Assembly: GCA_963752505.1 (NCBI GenBank)
Contig: CAVVYM010000001.1
Location: forward strand, 186,001-250,000
Length of the DNA: 64,000 nucleotides
From: JACJWR01 sp963752505
GTDB taxonomy: Bacteria > Actinomycetota > Actinomycetes > S36-B12 > UBA10799
Direction of reading: 5' to 3'
Part shown: piece by piece, positions 54,839 to 63,233 of the stretch
How the letters are laid out: each line of letters opens with the position of its first letter
Numbering within the stretch: the stretch's first letter is position 1
Notes under the pieces: generated by a model
The model's input: only the letters and a program-made list of their open reading frames with translations
Databases searched by the model: none
Told to the model about the DNA's origin: nothing
Position numbers and translations under genes: made by a program

Positions 54839-56281
54839 CTAGGCGCGCAGCGCGGCGGCCAACTCGTCGAATTCGGCGACGAGCAAATCCATGTCGGCCC
54901 GGGTGTGCGCGAGCGACACCAACCACTGCTCGTCCAGCCCTGGCGGGGTGAGGATGCCGCGGTTGACACCCCATAGCCACGAGAGTTCGGCCACCCCGAA
55001 GTCCGTGCGCTTGTAATCGCGGTAGTTGCGCACCGGGGCGGGGGCCCACGTCACGGCACCCTTGACCCCGAATCCAACCGTGTGCGCCGGCAACTCGTAG
55101 CGGCCGATGATCGTATCGATGGCGTCGAGCGCGCCGTCGTTGAGCGATTCGGCCGAATCGAGCGCCTCCACGGTGCAGATCTCGTCCACCGCGGCGGCGG
55201 CCGCCATCACCAGTGGGTTGCCGTTGTAGGTGCCGAAGTGCCACATCTCGCCGCTGCTGATGGTGTCCATGATGTCCTTGCGCCCGCCGAAGGCGGCAAG
55301 CGGCAGACCCCCGCCGATGCTCTTCGCAAGTGCGATCAGGTCGGGTGTGACGCCCAGCCGCTGCGCGGCCCCGGCATAGCCTGCCGTGAGGCCGGTCTTC
55401 ACCTCGTCGAACACCAGCAGGGCGTCGTGGCGATCGCATGCCTCGCGCACGCCAGCCAGGTAGCCCGCGTCCGGCAGCACGATGGAGATGTTCTCCAGTA
55501 CCGGTTCCATGACCACCGCCGCGATCTCGTCGCCGTGCTCAGTCAGGACCTGCTCAAGGCGTTCGAGGTCGTTGTAGGGCACCACATGCACGATGCCGGC
55601 TTCGACCTCGAAGGGCGTCACCGCCACAGGGGCCTCTTCTGGCCCCGCCTCGGCGACATCGGGTTTCACCGACACCGACAGCGCGTCGTAGCCCCCGTGG
55701 TAGCCACCTTCGATCTTGATGATGCCGTGCTTCTGCTTGAAGGCTCGGGCAGCCTTGACCGCGTACATCGTGGCCTCGGTACCCGAATTGGCGAAGCGCA
55801 ACTGGTCGACACCAAATCGGCGCTGGAATCGCTCGGCCACCTCGGTGGTGGTCGGCGAAGGCGTCACAAAAAGGGTGCCGACCTCCTCCAGGGCCTCTTG
55901 CACGGCCGCGACCACCGCCGGGTTGAGGTGCCCGACGAGCATCGCGCCGAAGCCCATCGACAAGTCGAGCACAGGGCGGTCGTCGACGTCGGTGAGCCAG
56001 GCGCCGCGAGCCGCTTTGATCGCGACCGGGTGCGGGTCCCAGTGCTGAAAGGACGAGGCAACCCCGAGCGGCAACGGAACCAGAGCCCGGGCGTGATGGG
56101 CGGCAGAGCCAGCAGTCGTGCTGGTGTAGCGCTCCCACTCGGCCGCCATAAGTGACTCCACACGGCCGGGATCCAACGGAACCGACGCGTCGGGCACGTT
56201 GCGCCGACAGGCCGGGTCGTGCGGCGGCCAAGCGACCGCAGGTTGGGGATTCGCGTCGGTGTCGAGCGTCATCTTGATCAT
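54839..56281 (-). CDS. Class III PLP-dependent aminotransferase (glutamate-1-semialdehyde aminomutase-like)
   Basis: The product has 480 residues. The PLP Lys320 lies in IALAKSIGGGLPLAAFGG; the cofactor Asp is in LLVFDEVKTGLTAGY; RFANSGTEATMYAVKAAR binds phosphate. The active-site helix differs from HemL, so a role in heme synthesis is not implied. It is probably an omega-type or racemase-like aminotransferase. The start is ATG 56281, with AGGGAG at a short distance; the next Met three codons in is also possible. Confidence 0.87.
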   Translation of the reverse strand: MIKMTLDTDANPQPAVAWPPHDPACRRNVPDASVPLDPGRVESLMAAEWERYTSTTAGSAAHHARALVPLPLGVASSFQHWDPHPVAIKAARGAWLTDVDDRPVLDLSMGFGAMLVGHLNPAVVAAVQEALEEVGTLFVTPSPTTTEVAERFQRRFGVDQLRFANSGTEATMYAVKAARAFKQKHGIIKIEGGYHGGYDALSVSVKPDVAEAGPEEAPVAVTPFEVEAGIVHVVPYNDLERLEQVLTEHGDEIAAVVMEPVLENISIVLPDAGYLAGVREACDRHDALLVFDEVKTGLTAGYAGAAQRLGVTPDLIALAKSIGGGLPLAAFGGRKDIMDTISSGEMWHFGTYNGNPLVMAAAAAVDEICTVEALDSAESLNDGALDAIDTIIGRYELPAHTVGFGVKGAVTWAPAPVRNYRDYKRTDFGVAELSWLWGVNRGILTPPGLDEQWLVSLAHTRADMDLLVAEFDELAAALRA

Positions 56282-56360
56282 GCTCCCTGGGAGGAATCGC
56301 GCCGGATCGGCGCTGGTTCACGGTAGCAATCACACGCCCCCCGAGGCATCGCCAAGCGGC

Positions 56361-56525
56361 CTATCCTTCGTCGAGGTGACGCTCCCGGGTTTCGCGCTCG
56401 ATCAGGCCCTGCCGATGATGGGCCTCGCGCTCGGAGGTGTGCTCAGATTCTGCGGTCAATGCGGAGTCCAGGGAGGCTTCCGCTTCCTCTTGCTCCAGCT
56501 TCTCGGAGTCTGGCGATTGGTTCAT
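56361..56525 (-). CDS. 54-residue charged small protein
   Basis: GAGGAG lies 6-7 nt before the ATG at 56525. The product is a soluble, highly charged and helix-prone peptide (SEKLEQEEAEASLDSALTAE, then HTSEREAHHRQGLIERETRE). No hydrophobic segment or Cys is present. The good ribosome-binding site and clean frame argue that it is translated. It stands between the aminotransferase and the kinase/ATPase gene. No family is known to me. Confidence 0.6.
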   Translation of the reverse strand: MNQSPDSEKLEQEEAEASLDSALTAESEHTSEREAHHRQGLIERETRERHLDEG

Positions 56526-56643
56526 GTGATGCTCCTCAAGAGGCATGGATCGGTCGAGTTTCAGCCTACCCGCCCGGTGGCCTCTCACGTCCACACCGAG
56601 GCGATCCCCCGACGGAGCCGATTGGCAGGGCATCCAACGCTGG

Positions 56644-58083
56644 CTAGTGCAGTTCGACGCACAGCCCAGCTTCCGCCACGGTCAACGGGACGAAGGCTGC
56701 CAACTGCTGTTCGAGCACCGCGAGGTCCGCCTCCGACGCATCACCGGTACGCGCGGCGATGCGACGCCGCAGCTCCGCAGTTGAGGCCGCACACGCGAGG
56801 ATCCCGAAACCTGCGCTGCACGCGGCAGCCGTATCGCGGAACAGTTCGCGGTCACGTCGCCGGAGGAAAGCCGCATCGACCACCACCGACCAACCGGCCC
56901 GCAGCGCCACCTCGGCCATCTGCGCGAGGCGGTGGTAGGTCCGCTCTGAGGCCGCTGGCGTGTAGAGACCCGAATCGAGCTCGGAGCCGCTCACGGCGTC
57001 CCACTCCAATCCGAATAGCCGCTTGCGCTCGACGTCGGACCGCAGCCAGACGGTGGCTGCTCGCGGATCCGCCACCGTCCACTGCTGCGCCGCAGTCGAC
57101 TTCCCTGATCCAGCCACTCCGTGGGTGATGATCAGCTGGGGCTGCGGCGGCGGCGTCGCCAGCCGGATCGCCTGATCGAGGTAGTCGAGTGCTGCAGCGG
57201 AGTCGCCCGCCATCCCGGCAGTCATCGCCCGAACGGTGGCGCGGTAGGAAGCGAAGTACCTCAGCAACGTGAGGCCTTCGACGTCGCCCGTTTCCACTAT
57301 CCAGTCGGATGCCAGCACCGAGGCCAGCGACGGTCGACCGTGGGTGAGCAAGTCGGCATAGGCGAAGGCCAACTCGTTGGCGATGTCGAGCCAGCGCAGT
57401 TCTTCGCTGAATTCGATGCCGTCGAACATGGTCACGACGCCGTCGAGCAGAACGATGTTGGCGAGGTGGAGGTCACCGTGACCTTCCCGGACGCGTCCGG
57501 CACCATGCCGATCGGCCACGGCGGTCTCGATCTCGGCGAATCTGGCACCGAGCAGAGCCTCGAGCCGGGTGACTTCGGCCGGGTCGATGACTCCGGTGCC
57601 GGCCAGATCCGCCAGACTCTGATCGCGCTGGGCCGCCAACAGCGCGGGCGACCCGAGCGTACTTCCCGGTGTCGCAGCGTCGGCCTGGGCGTGCAGGGCC
57701 ACTGCCTGACGCACCAGGGCTCCGATGTGGCCCCGCGTGAGCTCCCCCCTCGCGCACACGTGGTCGAGCCGATTCGACTCCGCGAATCGGCGCATCACGA
57801 CCGCGGGTTCGGCACCGTCGCCCAGCGCAGTGACGCCGTGGTAAAGCTGCGGCGCGAATCGGGAGTTCAGTCGCACCTCCTCCCGGCAATAGTGCCTGCG
57901 CAGGGCCAGCGTCGAGTAGTCCAGGAAGTCCGTGGCCATCGGCTTCTTCACCTTGTAGACCGCGTCCGCCGTAAGAAGCAACCAGGAGATGTGCGTTTGC
58001 AGCAGTTCGGCCGACAGTTCCTGCTGCACATTCGAAAGCCACGGCGGAATGGCCGCCGAAGCCGGACCCGTTCGATGCCGCAT
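56644..58083 (-). CDS. Fused aminoglycoside-phosphotransferase-like kinase and P-loop ATPase
   Basis: The product has 479 residues. The N-terminal 300 or so residues form a protein-kinase-like APH fold with VYKVKKP at the ATP Lys and the catalytic loop REGHGDLHLANIVL. The C-terminal P-loop is ITHGVAGSGKSTAAQQ, followed by an AAA/zeta-toxin-like kinase segment. The two-domain arrangement is conserved in Actinobacteria and Proteobacteria. The substrate is unknown; it need not be linked to antibiotic resistance. Confidence 0.85.
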   Translation of the reverse strand: MRHRTGPASAAIPPWLSNVQQELSAELLQTHISWLLLTADAVYKVKKPMATDFLDYSTLALRRHYCREEVRLNSRFAPQLYHGVTALGDGAEPAVVMRRFAESNRLDHVCARGELTRGHIGALVRQAVALHAQADAATPGSTLGSPALLAAQRDQSLADLAGTGVIDPAEVTRLEALLGARFAEIETAVADRHGAGRVREGHGDLHLANIVLLDGVVTMFDGIEFSEELRWLDIANELAFAYADLLTHGRPSLASVLASDWIVETGDVEGLTLLRYFASYRATVRAMTAGMAGDSAAALDYLDQAIRLATPPPQPQLIITHGVAGSGKSTAAQQWTVADPRAATVWLRSDVERKRLFGLEWDAVSGSELDSGLYTPAASERTYHRLAQMAEVALRAGWSVVVDAAFLRRRDRELFRDTAAACSAGFGILACAASTAELRRRIAARTGDASEADLAVLEQQLAAFVPLTVAEAGLCVELH

Positions 58084-58170
58084 ACCCCCATCTCAACACC
58101 GGCGCGCTGTGCGGAGCCGAACCACCCCGGCGCCGCCACCGGCAAGCCCGCACCTGAGCGTCGGTCGGGA

Positions 58171-58390
58171 TCAGGGCAGCAAGCGGCCCACCAGTGGCGT
58201 CACAGACTCAGCACCCGCGGCGAGCAGCAAGTGTCCGGCAATAGTCAGGGTCCACCTGTCGCGGGCCTCATCGGCGACCAGCAAGACCGACCCACTCGGC
58301 ACCTGCTGGCAGCTGAGTTCGGCCATGAGTTCCTCGACCTGGGCACGCGCCGAGGTCGTCCCGGTCGGCGTGCGGGGGTACTCCACGGAG
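58171..58390 (-). other. Displaced C-terminal coding segment of recQ
   Basis: The segment continues the helicase in the next frame: VEYPRTPTGTTSARAQVEEL, then VPSGSVLLVADEARDRWTLT and AAGAESVTPLVGRLLP up to the stop. Comparable RecQ proteins in Actinobacteria end with this phosphoribosyltransferase-like region. One base gained or lost near 58385-58395 restores the fusion to the main frame. Confidence 0.65.
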
Positions 58391-60226
58391 CGGATCGATG
58401 ATGGGCACAGCCAGCGCACGGGCCACGGAGTCCGCCAGCGTCGAGGTCCGCTGCGGTGCCCGCGAGGGGCACACTACAACCACCTCCGGCCGCCACTGCT
58501 GGGCGTTGCACCACCGCTGGGCGAAGTCGGCGATCGCTCGGCGCAGGTCCGACGAAGCTGCCGAATCGGGCAACTCGAACTCGGCGACGACCTCGGCGAA
58601 GGCCTCGTCGGTGCCGAACATCATCGCCCGGCCGTCGCGGCTGCGCCGGAGCTTGCCGTACCTCTTGCCCAGGCCGGTCGGCCACATCTTGCGCGCCGGC
58701 ACCGGCACGACTCGGTTGCGCGCGAAGGCCCGAGCTGCCTCGGTGGTTGCGCCACCTGGGGCCGCGCCGGGCAGCGGAATAACCCCGGAGCACACCGAGC
58801 AGCGCCCACAGGGCCCGGTGTCGGTGTCGCCGAGGGCTTCGGTGATCACCTGCATCAAGCAACGTGTACCCGAGCAGTAGTCGCGCATGAGTTGCTGTTC
58901 GGCACGCCGTTGGGCCAGCACGTTCCGGTTGTGCTCCTCGTCCACCTGCCACTCGACGCCGGTGGCCGACCAAGCGCCGTCCCGATACCCGACGGCACCC
59001 GCAACCCGCATGTTCTTGAGCAGCAGCTCCAACCGGCCGCGGCGGATTCCGGTGGCGGCCTCGAGCGCGGGCAGCGTCATCGGGCCGCCGCCGAGGTTGG
59101 CCGCCACGGCCTCAACGCCCTCCTGGGTGGGCAGCGACGCGCTGGCGAAGTAGTCCCACACTCCGGACTCGAAATCCGGCGCCGGCAGCAGCGCACCCAC
59201 AGCGTTGGGCAAGGCTCGGCCGGCACGTCCCACCTGCTGGTAGTAGGCGACCGGCGTTGCTGGCGCACCCACGTGGATGCAGAAGGCCAAGTCGGGCTTG
59301 TCGTAGCCCATGCCCAGGGCCGACGTGGCGACGACCGCCTTCACCTCGTTGTTGCGCAGGTCGTCTTCGATGCGGCCGCGCTCGTCGACCGGTGTGCGGC
59401 CGGTGTAGCAGCGCACATCGTGACCCTGAGCCTCCAGGAACTCGTGCAGGGCGGCGGCAGCGTCCACGGTGAGGGTGTAGATGATGCCGGAGCCATCCAA
59501 CGCGCCGATTGCCTCGCTCACCCAGGCCGCACGTTGAGCCGAATCCAGCCCCGGCACCACTGAGAGCGTCAGCGAATCACGGGCGAGGCGCCCGCGCAGG
59601 GTGAGGCTGTCGGGCCCCAATTGCTTCGCCACGTCGTGACTCACGCGGGAGTTTGCAGTTGCCGTTGTGGCGAGCACGGCAGCGCCCGGCGCGACCTTGG
59701 CGAGCAGGGCGGCCACCCGCTGGTAGTCGGGACGGAAGTCGTGGCCCCAGTCGGAGATGCAGTGCGCCTCGTCGACGACGACCAGCCCGGCGTTGCGCAG
59801 GTGCGGCACGGCAACCTCGACGAATCGATCGTTGGCCAGTCGCTCCGGGGAGATGAACAGCAGATCGGCACCTCCGGTGGCCAAAGATTCGAAGGATCGT
59901 GCCCAATCGTCGAAGTTGGCCGAGTTGATGGTGACGGCGGTTAGCCCGGCCTGGGTTGCCGCCCGGAGTTGGTCGCGCATGAGGGCGAGCAACGGTGATA
60001 CCACGATGGTGGGCCCGCTACCTCGGGCTCGCAGTGCCGCCGTGGCCCCCAGGTACACCGCGGACTTGCCCCAGCCGGTGGGCATCACGACCAGCACCCG
60101 GCGATGCTGTTCGACCAACGCCGAGACTGCTTCGGCCTGATCTCTTCTCGGTCTGGCGGTCGGCCCCGCGAGGCGGCGGATGACGCCGTCGAGGTAGGCC
60201 ACCGACCAACCCGGCTGCGCTTCCAT
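58268..60226 (-). CDS. recQ: RecQ family ATP-dependent DNA helicase, 3' end frameshifted
   Basis: The intact part covers the two RecA-like domains: LVVMPTGWGKSAVYLG (Walker A), VVVDEAHCISDWGHDFRPDY (DEAH box II) and VVATSALGMGYDKPD with QVGRAGR (motif VI). A zinc-binding region (CSGTRC, GPCGRCSVC) follows. The later part has a phosphoribosyltransferase-like tail. The frame breaks near 58390, so the annotated end is out of frame and the true tail continues to 58171. The start is ATG 60226. An open frame upstream to 61456 crosses the transporter remnant and is not part of recQ. Confidence 0.88.
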   Translation of the reverse strand: MEAQPGWSVAYLDGVIRRLAGPTARPRRDQAEAVSALVEQHRRVLVVMPTGWGKSAVYLGATAALRARGSGPTIVVSPLLALMRDQLRAATQAGLTAVTINSANFDDWARSFESLATGGADLLFISPERLANDRFVEVAVPHLRNAGLVVVDEAHCISDWGHDFRPDYQRVAALLAKVAPGAAVLATTATANSRVSHDVAKQLGPDSLTLRGRLARDSLTLSVVPGLDSAQRAAWVSEAIGALDGSGIIYTLTVDAAAALHEFLEAQGHDVRCYTGRTPVDERGRIEDDLRNNEVKAVVATSALGMGYDKPDLAFCIHVGAPATPVAYYQQVGRAGRALPNAVGALLPAPDFESGVWDYFASASLPTQEGVEAVAANLGGGPMTLPALEAATGIRRGRLELLLKNMRVAGAVGYRDGAWSATGVEWQVDEEHNRNVLAQRRAEQQLMRDYCSGTRCLMQVITEALGDTDTGPCGRCSVCSGVIPLPGAAPGGATTEAARAFARNRVVPVPARKMWPTGLGKRYGKLRRSRDGRAMMFGTDEAFAEVVAEFELPDSAASSDLRRAIADFAQRWCNAQQWRPEVVVVCPSRAPQRTSTLADSVARALAVPIIDPLRGVPPHADRDDLGACPGRGTHGRTQLPAGAEWVGLAGRR

Positions 60227-60260
60227 GCCAAACCCCCTGGTGAGGTGCCGGCGATCGGCT

Positions 60261-60725
60261 CTATTCGAGCGAGGCCGCCACTCCGATGATGATCGCCGAC
60301 GCCGCGAAGACATCAACAGCAGCGGCCAGACGAAGCGAAAGTACTTGTCGTACCCCACCTTGGCAATAGCCAGCCCGCCGACGAGGGTGACCGACATGGG
60401 TGACCACAGCAGCGTCAGCCCGTGGCCGGAGATCCAGGCCGCGATCGTGGTCGCGCGGCTGACCCCCGGGAAATCCGCCAGCCAACCACACCACCAGCGC
60501 CGGTCCCCTCGTGTCCGAGGCACCAGCCGCGATGAGCCGCACGACTTCCTTCTCACCCATCCGGGCCACCACGCCGACCAGCACGGAGGCGAGGATGAAC
60601 CGCGTTGCGATCCAGACCAGGCCGGTGACGATGGCCAGAGTTGTCGCTGCAGAAGGAAAGCCGAACGAACGCTTCGGCTTGGCCGTCTCGGAGGCGGGGG
60701 GCTCAATGGCCTGCGCAGCTTCCAT
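60261..60725 (-). pseudogene. YfcC-type membrane transporter remnant
   Basis: The N-terminus is preserved from ATG 60725 (PKRSFGFPSAATTLAIVTGL). The rest jumps to the C-terminal third: MGEKEVVRLIAAGASDTRGP, then in another frame SRATTIAAWISGHGLTLLWS and AIAKVGYDKYFRFVWPL, and back to ASAIIIGVAASLE with a normal stop. Full-length YfcC-like proteins have about 450 residues; only about 155 codons are left. Frame changes near 60472 and 60310 and the large internal loss mark a dead gene. Confidence 0.7.
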
Positions 60726-60912
60726 GATTCCCAACTCGGTGGTTGCGGTACCGGCAGCGCGCTGTCGCAGGTGGATTCTGACACCCCCTCGACGCGGATG
60801 GTCTGAAATCTCCCCAAAGCCCACCAAATTGACGCGACACGCCGCTGATAGCCCCGGCTGGGACCGAATTGGGGAGGAACGAGACTGCCTACCTCAACCG
60901 GCGACCTCATCG

Positions 60913-61509
60913 CTACACCAATTGGTCTCCCGCGCTGCGTGTGATGCACTCCGCGACGCTGCGGTACAGCACGTGCGGCCCCCACCACGCCCCCTGCGCC
61001 AATGGGTGCGTGAAGACCCCGTCGTAGCGCATCCCAATCCGCTGCATCACCGCCTGCGAGGCAATGTTGGGCGGTACCGTGAACGCAACGACCTCGGCCA
61101 ATCCACAGGTGGCGAGGCCGAACTTCATCGCGGCGTCGGCACCCTCGGTGGCAATGCCCATCCCCCACCAATCGGGATGAAGTTGCCAGGCGATCTCCAC
61201 CAGCGGCTCGTGGTGCTCGAAAGGCGCCGGGAAGCTGGGCACCTGAAGTCCCAGCGCGCCGACGAACGGGGCAGGGCCCTTGCCAGATGAGGTCACCTCC
61301 ACGGCCCACAGCGCGAAGCCAGTGTCTTGCCGCTGGGCCTCGAACCGATCGATGAGGGCGTTGGAGGTGGCGGTGTCGAGTGGCCCCGGGTACCAACGGC
61401 GCACGCGCGGGTCGGCGTTGAGCGCGGCGTACTCTGAGCGGTCGCTGTCGCGCCACCGCCGCAACCTCAACCGCTTGGTGGTGAGCTCCTCACACCGCAC
61501 GTCGGGCAT
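60913..61509 (-). CDS. GNAT family N-acetyltransferase (RimJ/RimL-type)
   Basis: The product has 198 residues. It starts RCEELTTKRLRLRRWRDSD. The acetyl-CoA binding stretch is HPDWWGMGIATEGADAAMKF, followed by FTVPPNIASQAVMQRIGMRY, both typical of the RimJ/RimL group. It acetylates an N-terminal or small-molecule amine that is not known. The ATG at 61509 has a TAGTCT box 6 nt upstream. Confidence 0.88.
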   Translation of the reverse strand: MPDVRCEELTTKRLRLRRWRDSDRSEYAALNADPRVRRWYPGPLDTATSNALIDRFEAQRQDTGFALWAVEVTSSGKGPAPFVGALGLQVPSFPAPFEHHEPLVEIAWQLHPDWWGMGIATEGADAAMKFGLATCGLAEVVAFTVPPNIASQAVMQRIGMRYDGVFTHPLAQGAWWGPHVLYRSVAECITRSAGDQLV

Positions 61510-61515
61510 GCGCTG

Positions 61516-61521
61516 AGACTA
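61516..61521 (-). promoter_or_regulatory. -10 box TAGTCT, leaderless-type
   Basis: It is on the minus strand, 6 nt before the GNAT ATG at 61509. Confidence 0.45.
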
Positions 61522-61577
61522 ACTCCGCACCAAGCTGGGCTTGTTCCTCGTGGCGTCCCCCATTGGCGCGGCCTACC

Positions 61578-61991
61578 TCACGCGTCCGCAGCCTGCCTCG
61601 TCGCCTCGGCGGGGGCCTTTCGGCTTCGGCGGGCCGACCACCAACCGGTGATCCAGGAGGAGGCCGCGATCAATGCAACGGCCCACAGCACGGGCTCTAG
61701 CGGCACGACTCGAAGCACGAACAGCACCGCCAGCACAGTGGCAGGCAGCGGGGTCCCGAAGCCGACGTAGCCCGCAATGATTGCCAATGAGAAGGACGGC
61801 AGGGTGAGGTAGCCACCGTTGAATGACAGCAGGGCAACCAGCCCGAGGAGCATCACCACAGCCACCACGATGGTGCCACCGATGATTGATCCACCATCTG
61901 CCCGAACCTGGCGCAGGGCCGGATTTGTGGCCGCAACCACGAACCCCAGCAGCAGCCACAGCCACTCCGCAGCGCCATGGGAAACGGACAT
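61578..61991 (-). CDS. Small membrane protein, four helices
   Basis: The product has 137 residues with four predicted hydrophobic segments (EWLWLLLGFVVAATNP, GGTIVVAVVMLLGLVALL, FSLAIIAGYVGFGTPLPATV and VLWAVALIAASSWITGWW). It begins 11 bp after the preceding membrane gene, so the two may form one complex or may once have been one gene. The family is not recognised. Confidence 0.6.
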   Translation of the reverse strand: MSVSHGAAEWLWLLLGFVVAATNPALRQVRADGGSIIGGTIVVAVVMLLGLVALLSFNGGYLTLPSFSLAIIAGYVGFGTPLPATVLAVLFVLRVVPLEPVLWAVALIAASSWITGWWSARRSRKAPAEATRQAADA

Positions 61992-62002
61992 CAGCGGATC
62001 GG

Positions 62003-62335
62003 TCAAAGTGCTCGGCGCGCCGGCGGCGACCCCGGTGCGACGGCGACGATCACCCCGGCGAAGGCGCGCCAGACCTGACCGGTGTACTGACCCGGCACCG
62101 ACCCGAATTCGCTCGGGCCGATCTGCGATGCGCGCATGCCGAGCACTACCGCGACAGTCATTCCCAGCACGATGGGCAGGTTCCAACCCCCCGCGGCGAA
62201 CGGCGCCCCCACCACTGCCATCGCGGGCAGGGCGGCCATCACGGTGCGCTGCCAATGCCGCGGCGAGGTGGGCTTTCCCACTAGGCCCAGCAGGGCAATG
62301 ATCCCGGCGGTAACCGCGAGGAATGTGGCTGCCAT
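62003..62335 (-). CDS. Small membrane protein, about three helices
   Basis: The product has 110 residues. Hydrophobic stretches are MAATFLAVTAGIIALLGLV, TVMAALPAMAVVGAPFAAGG and PIVLGMTVAVVLGM, then a polar end near YTGQVWRAFAGVIVAV. It starts 2 bp after the lipase stop. No motif allows a function. It may be the first half of a bipartite membrane protein with the gene downstream. Confidence 0.55.
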   Translation of the reverse strand: MAATFLAVTAGIIALLGLVGKPTSPRHWQRTVMAALPAMAVVGAPFAAGGWNLPIVLGMTVAVVLGMRASQIGPSEFGSVPGQYTGQVWRAFAGVIVAVAPGSPPARRAL

Positions 62336-62337
62336 TG

Positions 62338-63210
62338 TCACCACCCCCGGTAAAAGCTGTCGACGGGTTCGCCGTTGAATCGCGCGGCCAACCACTCAAG
62401 GTATTGGGTTCGGGAGGTGTACTGGACGGATCGATGGACGTCGTTGGGGAACTCCTGGTAGTCGACGATGTTGCCCAACGCGCAGCCCTGCACCGCCATC
62501 GCCCGGCTCACCTGGGGCACCACCGAGGTGTCCTTGGATCCCTGCTGAATCAGGATCGGAATCGCGCTGGTGCTGTACATGGGTTGCTCCGTTGCCGGGA
62601 TCCGTGAGAGTTCGACTGGAACCGAGCGGTTGAAGTAGGTGTGGAAGGGCTGGTCGAGGGCAGCCAACTGGGCGCCCTGGCACAGTTCGGCAGCGGCTGG
62701 GATTTCGGTGGCGCCGACCTCGGTGTACCAGTCCTCGGGCGAGGAGAGGTCCGGGTAGGTCTGGATCCACGATTGGCTGAGGTCGGTGACGTAGCCGCCC
62801 TCGGAGTGCCCGAGGACCGCGAGGTTGAGCGCATCCAGCGTCTGCGGCCGGAAGAACAGGGCCGCACGCATCCCGTCGAGGACGTCGAAGGCTTGTGTGC
62901 GCAGCAGGTAGGTGTAGTTACCCGGCGCTCCCATGCCCTCGTAGTCAGTCGCGAACACCGCATTGCCCGCATCGACCATGGGGCCGATCAGGGTCCGCCA
63001 GTATTCGTTGCCGGGGGTCTTGTCCTCGAACGGGGCCTGCGACATGCCGCACTCCCGGCCCACGCCGGTGGTGCCATGGGCAAAGCCGACGAGCGGGAAG
63101 CGGTTGCCGACTGCTGGCGGGAGTTGTGGGTTCGACGTAGAACCCACTGATGGCGATCGGGTTGCCCGCGTTGTCCTGCGAGAGGTAGAGCAGTCGCCAC
63201 GCTGCCGTGC
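62338..63210 (-). pseudogene. Lipase family protein, truncated at the 5' end and frameshifted
   Basis: The 3' two thirds keep an alpha/beta hydrolase of the secretory-lipase type: LVGFAHGTTGVGRECGM, the nucleophile in LAVLGHSEGGYV, LIQQGSKDTSVVP and a late His in FPNDVHRSV. The 5' part reads WRLLYLSQDNAGNPIAISGF in a second frame, and the two meet by a one-base change near 63095-63135. Upstream of WRLLY is a stop and then argG, so the signal peptide and N-terminus are gone. The gene is therefore broken in two ways. Confidence 0.7.
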
Positions 63211-63233
63211 ATCACCCGAGCAGTCGGGAAAGG

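Noticed and set aside
54839..56281. hemL (glutamate-1-semialdehyde aminomutase)
   Set aside because: General class III features are present, but the surrounding genes are not heme genes and the distinguishing residues are not evident.
56644..58083. Antibiotic resistance gene, from the aminoglycoside phosphotransferase-like fold
   Set aside because: The fusion with a P-loop domain is a widespread housekeeping-type family, and nothing in the context suggests resistance.
58268..61456. A single 1062-codon frame that would fuse a long N-terminus to RecQ
   Set aside because: The upstream 410 codons are antisense or out-of-frame sequence of the GNAT gene and the transporter remnant; homology starts at the ATG 60226.
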